Below, one piece after another: positions 57,371-64,000 of a stretch of 64,000 nucleotides of DNA; position 1 is the stretch's first letter, and each line of letters opens with the position of its first letter. Made by a program: the position numbers and the translations under genes. The notes under the pieces were generated by a model that worked only from the letters and a program-made list of their open reading frames with translations, was not told where the DNA came from and searched no databases. Source of the DNA: Schizophyllum amplum (lineage: Eukaryota > Basidiomycota > Agaricomycetes > Agaricales > Schizophyllaceae); contig VDMD01000009.1 in assembly GCA_007026445.1 (NCBI GenBank), positions 806,001 to 870,000 on the forward strand, in the 5' to 3' direction.

Positions 57371-60054
57371 TCAGGCCATGCTCGTGGAGGCCAGGATGGC
57401 CTTTTCCTTGAAGATATCGGGGTAGTGGCGCATGAGCAGCACCAGCGACCGAAGGTCGTCCTGCCCATCTACCATGACCATAGCGACTTTCGTCTGCGAT
57501 CGAAGTAAGAAGGAAGTCGGCCGGCGGGTCATAATTCTGACTTACCGGTTTCTTGAGCCACGGCTTCGCAACCTTCGTACTGTGGGCAATATAAGCAAGC
57601 GGTCTACTAAAGCAACAGATGATGCCTTACATCTCGCTCCCGATCTTTTGCTTCCTGTTCGCCAGCGGGATATCCATCATCGAATCCACGTACGCGTTCG
57701 TGTCGTGGACGGCCGCCAGCTCTGGCTTCGGGTACGGGAAGTCCGGGGTGGTGTTCGCCATCTTGATGATGTCCTGAGCCAGCATGCGCGCCAGCTTCAC
57801 TGAGTTGTACTCTCCCTGCACTGTCGCATGTGCGCTCGGCGTCGCTGGTGCCGGTGACGACGTCGCGGACGGTCCCCGTGACGAGAGGTCGGGCGTCTGC
57901 GGCGAGCCGCCGGACAGCTGCGCCTTCCGCTTCGGTTGAGGGGTGACGGGCACCGTGGTGGCGGGCATCTCGTCATCGTCGCTCGCCTCCAGCACGGCCT
58001 TCGCGTCTACGAGCTTCGCGCGCAGGTGCTCGGCGTTAAACAGCAGCAGAGCGCGTTCACGCTTGGGCAAGCTCATGAGCAGGTCGGTCAGCGCGTCTTG
58101 ATTCGTCGACTCCAGCCTGCACACAGCAGCATAAACACGTTCCCGCTCGGGAGGTTGTGGGACGCTTCCCGACGGCGATGACGTGCGCGGAGGAGTAGAT
58201 AACGACGCGTTCGCTGATATGGGTGTTGAGGGATGCTCGGGGGCGCTGGCCGTGGCGTTCAAGGTCTGCGCGTCGAGCAAGCGAGAATCTTGTGACGCGG
58301 AGGGCGAGGGCGATTTGGAGGGCCGCATGCCCATGACAGCCTGCGTGAGCTTGCCGGGGTTGTCCAGCAGCTTGACGACCTCCTCGAGCTTGAGGTTGAC
58401 GATTCCCTCGACTATCCGATCCACGTCATCTGCAGGTACCACGTCCATGGTTTTGACGCGCCGGCTAAGCTCGCCGGTGAGGACTTCGTAACGCACGACA
58501 GGAGACAGGTTAGACAGCTCGTCATAGCGCATCGGAAGGTTGAGTTGACCAGAAAGCGCAGCCTGAGTTATCTCGCTCAATATTACGAAGCACACGGGAT
58601 GGATAGATGCACTGACGTTGTAGTAGCTCCCAGAGCCTCTCCTGCCAGCGCGCTCATTTCTGTGGTCAAAGCCAGCGACGCTGGGTGTAGGATGCGGCGA
58701 GCCTCCGAGCGGGGACGTCGGATTCGGCGGGCTGCTCCATCCAACATAGCTACCTCCCCCGTCACTCAGCGTCGGGCTCGTTGCACCGCTGACGCTGCGT
58801 GGGTGGCCGTTGTGTCCGCTGAACCGCGCCGCCAGCTTCTCTTGCCGCAGCTGTTTGGGCTCGTGAAGGCGGACAACAATTTGCTTGGATCCTATCTGTC
58901 TGCCGTTCATGCCATGCATGGCAGCCGCAGCTAGCACCACTTAGCGGACTCGAAGCGGTTTATGACCAGAGAATAAATACCTTGGTCAGGTGTCTGGAAG
59001 GAGACGAAGCCGAAGCCCCGGCTCTCTCCATTTTCATTGCGCATGACACGGGCGCTAATCACGCGTTAATCGCCTCTATCAAGCCAGCAGCGTGACGGCG
59101 CCTCATACCTGACGATAGACCCGTACGAGCGAAAGTGCGAGAACAGACTGTTGGAGTCAATCTCAGGATCGAGATTCTTGCAGAAGAGATTGCAAGGGTC
59201 GATGAGGCCGCTGTGGCTGTTTGAGCCGGGCCCAATCACAGGTGCAAGCTGCACTTGCTGGCCTGGTCCATGGATAAACGGAGAAGGCGGTGTGCGCCTG
59301 AAAGACTGCCGCGGAGGGGACTGCACGCCATTAGCGTCATCCACAGTGTATACTTTATTCTTACCTGCGGCGTCGAGAGTCCATACGCGCCCGCCGGGAC
59401 GAACGAGGGCGCGCTGGCGTACTCGGCCATACCACCACTCGCGCGCCTCGGCTGGTACATCTGCACCGCGATGCTGTGTCCGTCGATATCCTCGCAGTGC
59501 AGCGACTCCTCCGCCTGCTGCCCGTCGTCCTCGTTCCAGAACTCGACCATGCCGGTGTCTGCGCCGAAATGCGTAGACGCGCGCGCAGAGGCGAGCGCGC
59601 CGAACGGACGGCAGAGATCGTAGAGCTGGCCATCCGTGTAGCCCGGAGGGAGGTGCTTAATGAGGCGCGGGTGCGCTGAGGGGGGAGGTACGGGCGTGGG
59701 AGGGTCCGTAGGCGGGTAGGGCGACAGTACCAGTGGCACAGCAGGCTGCGTGCCAGGAATGGAGCGACCCTGCAGCGTCGCGAGGGCGCGTTCCGCTGCA
59801 CCGCGTTAGCCATTTGCTTGTTACGTCGCCCGCAACCACACACCTTTTTCCAGGAACTTGAACTCAATCGTCCCCGAGAACATGGTCGCGCCCGTATCGC
59901 GATTGATCCTGGGGCGGAAGGGGCCGCACGTTACGAACGCCTTCGCGAGGTCCTCGTCCGAGACATAGTCGGGCACGTTCGTGATGTAGAGGAGGGGGTC
60001 GTGCAGGTACGGATGGGAGTGTCCCTCCGCGCCGCCGTTCGGTGTCGCCGCCAT
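57371..60054 (-). CDS. Rrm4-like RNA-binding protein with three RRMs and a C-terminal MLLE-like region
   Basis: Multi-exon. The start MAATPNGGAEGHSHPYLHDP leads to RRM1 (LLYITNVPDYVSDEDLAKAF), RRM2 (RLIKHLPPGYTDGQLYDLCR) and RRM3 (NLFCKNLDPEIDSNSLFSHF; RGFGFVSFQT; IVVRLHEPKQLRQEKLAARF). After a Gly/Ser linker, RERVYAAVCRLESTNQDALT and DLLMSLPKRERALLLFNAEH fit the MLLE fold. An upstream helical unit (IVNLKLEEVVKLLDNPGKLT) may be another. Three RRMs plus MLLE is the layout of Ustilago Rrm4, which carries mRNAs on early endosomes along microtubules through Upa1. The assignment rests on domain order and RRM3 wording. The tail LVLLMRHYPDIFKEKAILAS is conserved-looking. Junctions are partly approximate. 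Confidence 0.68.
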
Positions 60055-60523
60055 GGGTATGTCGGATTACCAGGGATATAGTGATTATTAGAGTCCGGAA
60101 AACGCGTTTGCGGGAGCAAAGTCCAGGTGGAGGGACGAGACAAGCGCGGCTGCTGCGATCTGCAGCTGCAGTCTTCGCACTGTCCTCGCACAAGTTGCAC
60201 ACAAGCCGCAAGGTGCAAAACGAAAGATTTCTTGATTGATGAGTTACGTAAACAATGGACAATGTGTCGCACACGCGCGCGGGCAATCCCGAGGATGGAC
60301 CCACAAGTTGACACGAACAATGAAGGCCGTGCTACAGATTGTTCGCACTCGCAGGGAGGTGGCTAGCTTTGTCGATGCGCAAAGCTCGCGGTCGAGAATT
60401 GCCATCATCGATAGCAGATCGAGGACGAGCTCGTCCTTATCTTTTTCGTGGCGGCCGTGATATTCCATTGTACAACGCATGATTACACTTCCCTCTTCAG
60501 ACGCAAGCCAGCATCTCTATACT
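60055..60523. other. Intergenic, Rrm4-like promoter and AIP1 3' flank
   Basis: No coding sequence. Both flanking genes are on the minus strand. Confidence 0.4.
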
Positions 60524-62865
60524 TTACGCGTGGAACGTCACCTCCCACATATGAACGCATCCGTCTGCCCCTGCACTGGCCAGTCGCCCAGTCTTGTCGT
60601 CGCCGCCGACCCACACAACAGCGTTGACGCCTCCTGGTCCGGCATTCTTGATCGCAATGTTCTTCAACTGCTTCGCCACGCTCCAGACATACACATGCGT
60701 GTCCAGCGATCCCGACGCGCAGTGCTTGGAGTCTGCCGTCCAGGCAATCGAGTTGATGCGGGCGGAGTGGTAAGACCACCGCCCGGTGATCATCTGGCGG
60801 TTATGAGTATTTGGGTGCCCAAAACATGTATAAGCTCACCTTCCTCTCCGCAGCGTCGAAAAGTACGATACGCCCCATGGACTACAATAGTGATTAGTTG
60901 GATATGAAGGCACGCAGATAAATCAAGCACTTACATCTCCCGCAGCCAAGAACTTTCCGTCAGGGGAGAACGAGAGCGCGGACACGACACCCTTGTTCCC
61001 CTCCAGCACCGCCGTCTCCTTCAACGCCTTGCCGTCCCATTCGTGCAATCGCACCTTACTGTCCTCCGCGCCGACGGCGACCACGCTCCCCGTCGCCGCC
61101 ACCGCGCTCGGTGCGTACTTCGTCTTCACCTCCGCCACGCGCTGGTTCGAGCGCACGGCCTCTACGCCCCCAATCTCCGCGACGAAGACCGTGCCGTCGG
61201 TTGCGATCGCAACGCCTTTCGGCTGTGTAGTCGTCGCCATACCAGCGGCGGAGTACTCCTTTGCGCCCGGTGCGATCTCGCGGACGTGGTCGTCGAAGCC
61301 GACAGAGCAGAGGGTGTCCCCCGATGCGGCGATGCCAGAGACGAGAGTAGAGTGTCCTGCGCCGGACAGAGTCGTCGATGCGTTGGCTGCGGTCGAGTAA
61401 GACAGGACGCGACCATCGGCGGTGCCCACGAGGAAAGTATCGGAGGCGATAGGTCCGGCAGCGGCGGTAACAGCCTTTTGTGGCGCCTGGCAAAGAATTG
61501 TCAGCCGTGACCAGATCGCAGACAGACCATACAAGGGCCCGACAAATGCACACCTGGAGTACACGAGCAGGTTTGTCCCCGATGCGGGGGTCAAAGACGT
61601 TGAGGTCGCCCGTCATAGACAGCGAGACGATGTCCGACTCGCCGCTCCATGCGTTGCCAACCTGCTGATTGTCTACGCCACTCCCGACGGTCCATGTCGT
61701 CGTCGCCTTGCGAGCCTCGATGTCCCCTGCGCGTAATTTGAGCATAACGTAGTAGCACACTAGCAATCAACATACACAGCTTGACCGTGCAATCGGCGGA
61801 TGAGGTAACGAGGGCCTTGCTATCCGGACTCCATGCACATGCCATGATGCTGCCCTTGTGCGGAGCATCGGTGACTTCGGCTGCGGTGTCTCCTGTCTTA
61901 CCGTCGTAGAGGAAGATCTTCGAGTCGGAGCCCACACTGGCGAACAGGTCTCCGCTCGGCGCGTAACGCACGTCCTGCACGAACTTGGTGTGCGTCTTGA
62001 TAGTCTAGAATCACATATATGATGAGCTTTTAGGACAAGTAAGGAAGGGCCGGAACAACCTTCTCATACTTGTACGGCGTACCCGTATGAAAGACGATGA
62101 GCGCATCGTCTGCTGCAGTGGCAGCGCGAAAGGGACGCTGGTGCCGAATCGCCACAGCGTTGATCGTCTGTGCAGAGCTTAACATGTGTCGCGCGCATAC
62201 GTGCTAGCCAGCACACCTTCGAGTGCCCACTGATCTCCCCGGTGCTAGTACCCGTGTCCATCATAAACGCATGCCCAAACCTGCAGTCGCGATCGCTGGA
62301 TCAGCAAGGATCATGGGAATACGAGGCATGGCGCACTTGTCTCTCCCGTCACCGACAGCGATGATACGCTTGCTCTCGCCGTCCCACTCAAGATCGTTGA
62401 CGCGGCCTGAGATGACCTTGTACTCCCCTTTCAGCGAACGATCCTCGCCGACGGTGTCCCATACGCGGACTGCGGTGCATGGTCAGCGCTTTGGAGCAAC
62501 GCTTAGCGCGTAGCAAACGCACCTGTCCCCGTCACATCTGCAGACGCGCAGTAGTACCCCGAGGGCGATATACGCGCGACGGTTGTATTCTGAACGTGCC
62601 CAGCGTACGCGGTCGTCAAGGCGGCGTCCTACAGCGAGCTCAGCGCGCCACCCTCTGGACTTCCATGTGCTGTCGCATACATTCAGATCGCGTATCTATC
62701 GAGTGCGCCTCAGTGCGAGCTTGCCAAAACCTTGGCTAGGGCACTGACTATGACCGTGCGCCCGTTCGCGTAGGCGATCTTGCCCTTCGTCGCGTCAAGC
62801 TTTGTGGATACCCCGCGTGCTGTGCTGGGGTTGCACGGGAAGACGCTCGATGGCTTGAAAGACAT
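60524..62865 (-). CDS. AIP1: Actin-interacting protein 1 (AIP1/WDR1), WD40 double propeller
   Basis: Multi-exon gene starting MSFKPSSVFPCNPSTARGVS. That line, with TKLDATKGKIAYANGRTVIV, is the conserved AIP1 N terminus (PP.PSTxRGxxTKL). Many WD repeats follow: GDLFASVGSDSKIFLYDGKT, IMACAWSPDSKALVTSSADC, GNAWSGESDIVSLSMTGDLN, VRLHEWDGKALKETAVLEGN, VVSALSFSPDGKFLAAGD, RINSIAWTADSKHCASGSLD and LASAGADGCVHMWEVTFHA. AIP1 works with cofilin to disassemble actin filaments at patches and rings. The order and number of repeats fit the two seven-bladed propellers. I did not length-check all introns. Confidence 0.87.
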
Positions 62866-63187
62866 TATACAAGCCTGTATACAAGAATCAAGCAGATATG
62901 GACAGGTTGAGATAGAAACGGTAAGCAGCAAGAAAGAACTCGGAAGAGCAGGACGGGAGCAGGAGGCGCCCGACCACAACGTGTGACTACGGGCACGTGA
63001 TTCGGCAGTCCGTGACTCCGAAGAACAATGGCACGTCAACAACTTTCCAGGTCGCGACTCGCCACCAAGATCCAACAGTTGTGCGCGCGGGGTGACACGG
63101 GCGCCACCAGTCTGCCAGCTGACAAACCTTCTCCCACTTTTTCTCTCACCAACATCCTCTGAAGTCAGTATAGCGGAGACCTTCTGG
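62866..63187. other. Divergent promoter (AIP1 / propeller-amidohydrolase copy 2)
   Basis: 322 bp between divergent start codons; no other feature recognised. Confidence 0.4.
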
Positions 63188-64000
63188 ATGGAATTGAGCA
63201 AAGGACACACGCTCCTGCCTCTTTCATCTGAAGCAGACAGGGGGACGCGGTCCTCAAGCGCAGCACCCCGTGCGTTCAAAGCAATAATCCTTCTCTCAGT
63301 CGCCGCGAGCTTTCATCTTCTCTTTAATCATCCTTCTCTACGACCATGGGGGCTGCTCGAGAAGGCTGATGTAGAGTGGGAGGACAACGTTTGGCCCATT
63401 CGCGAACAGACGCCCTGGGACATTTCCACAGACTTCCCCTACCCTCGTACGGTGGATTATGATGTGCAGGAGGGCACCTGGCTGCGCCTCGACGTACATC
63501 CTACCTCTGGCGACATCGTCTTCGACATGATTGGTGACGTGTACTGCATTTCGGCAGCTGACGCTCTCGTCGCGAACATGGACGTTGGCACTCGCGCGAA
63601 AGCACGCCCAGTCCTGCTCGGCATCCCGCATGACTCGGACGCGCACTTCTCACCGGACGGGAACTCCATGGTATTTCGTAGCGACGCTGGTCTCGGCTCA
63701 GAGAACATCTGGGTCATGCCCTGGAACGGATGTGAGGCTATGGATCTGCGACCAGCCTATCCTCAGGGAAAACTGTCTCAAGCGATGCAAACCAAGAACG
63801 AGGACGATGCTCTTCTTGTCGCGGGTATCTCCGAGACGGCTCAGCGCAAGTCGAGTCGTTTGCTACGCGAAGGAAGACTCGCAGGTGATTCTTTTCGTAT
63901 ACAAAGCAATATATACTTATTATTTCGCTAGCCCAACGCGTGACCAACGAGACGTACCGCTGGATCTCCGACGCTCGCTTCCATCCGTCCGGCGAGAAAG
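63188..64000 (+). CDS. Propeller/amidohydrolase fusion (copy 2), cut by the window edge
   Basis: It starts MELSKGHTLLPLSSEADRGT, with a hydrophobic anchor AIILLSVAASFHLLFN. It then follows copy 1 closely: EDNVWPIREQTPWDISTDFP, EGTWLRLDVHPTSGDIVFDM, SDAHFSPDGNSMVFRSDAGL, SENIWVMPWNGCEAMDLRP and SSRLLREGRLA. An intron at about 63884-63931 (GTGATT..GCTAG) precedes QRVTNETYRWISDARFHPSG; copy 1 has no intron at this point. The gene continues beyond base 64000, so the amidohydrolase half is not seen. The copies lie on the same strand about 11.5 kb apart (stop of copy 1 to start of copy 2). Confidence 0.85.

Overview
The window reads as nuclear chromosomal DNA of a filamentous basidiomycete, most likely an Agaricomycete. 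Nearly every gene is split by many 46-60 nt introns (donors usually GTGCGT, GTACGT or GTAAGT; branch sites of the CTNAY type). The gene set fits this: two AA9 lytic polysaccharide monooxygenases, an HMG-box factor, an F-box-like protein, ATG11, a Sec2-type exchange factor and an Rrm4-like RNA-binding protein. Genes are dense, lie on both strands and show no operon structure. For most genes I joined the exons by hand and checked that the spliced length is a multiple of three; where this was not done, the entry says so.

Layout. 1-5.3 kb: the 3' end of a RecQ-helicase-like gene, a nested hairpin, a tRNA-Thr(AGT) gene with a 14-nt intron, an ERG26-like sterol dehydrogenase, and a decayed inverted-repeat (TIR/MITE-like) element. 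5.3-8.6 kb: a tandem array of three small paralogous genes of unknown function. 9.1-16.2 kb: complex I subunit NDUFB7, an F-box-like protein, and the large autophagy scaffold ATG11, which starts 116 bp from the F-box-like gene in the opposite direction. 17-25 kb: a working-looking MFS sugar transporter, an Rrn10-like Pol I factor, a degenerate Ras-like GTPase, a DUF1770-like protein, and a second sugar transporter broken by a stop codon and a frameshift. 25.7-34 kb: an HMG-box factor, an unknown Ser/Pro-rich protein, SUMO, proteasome subunit RPN7 and an arrestin-like protein. 35.5-44.6 kb: a MAT2B/RmlD-like reductase, an unknown Pro/Ser-rich protein, a Sec2-domain RabGEF, phosphopantothenate-cysteine ligase, and a second intron-containing tRNA-Thr(AGT).

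44.9-64 kb: an accessory-looking neighbourhood. Two AA9 LPMOs flank a secreted or membrane-anchored beta-propeller/amidohydrolase and a monocarboxylate-type MFS transporter. Then come an Rrm4-like RNA-binding protein and the actin-cofilin cofactor AIP1. A second copy of the propeller/amidohydrolase runs off the right edge. LPMOs, hydrolases and transporters together suggest extracellular biomass use, but co-regulation is only inferred from position.

The points most worth a second look are: the tandem three-gene family; the shared four-cysteine tail on both LPMOs in place of a CBM1; the doubly broken sugar transporter; the duplicated propeller-amidohydrolase; a GTPase with non-standard G3 and G4 motifs; and two GC-AG introns supported by frame and homology.
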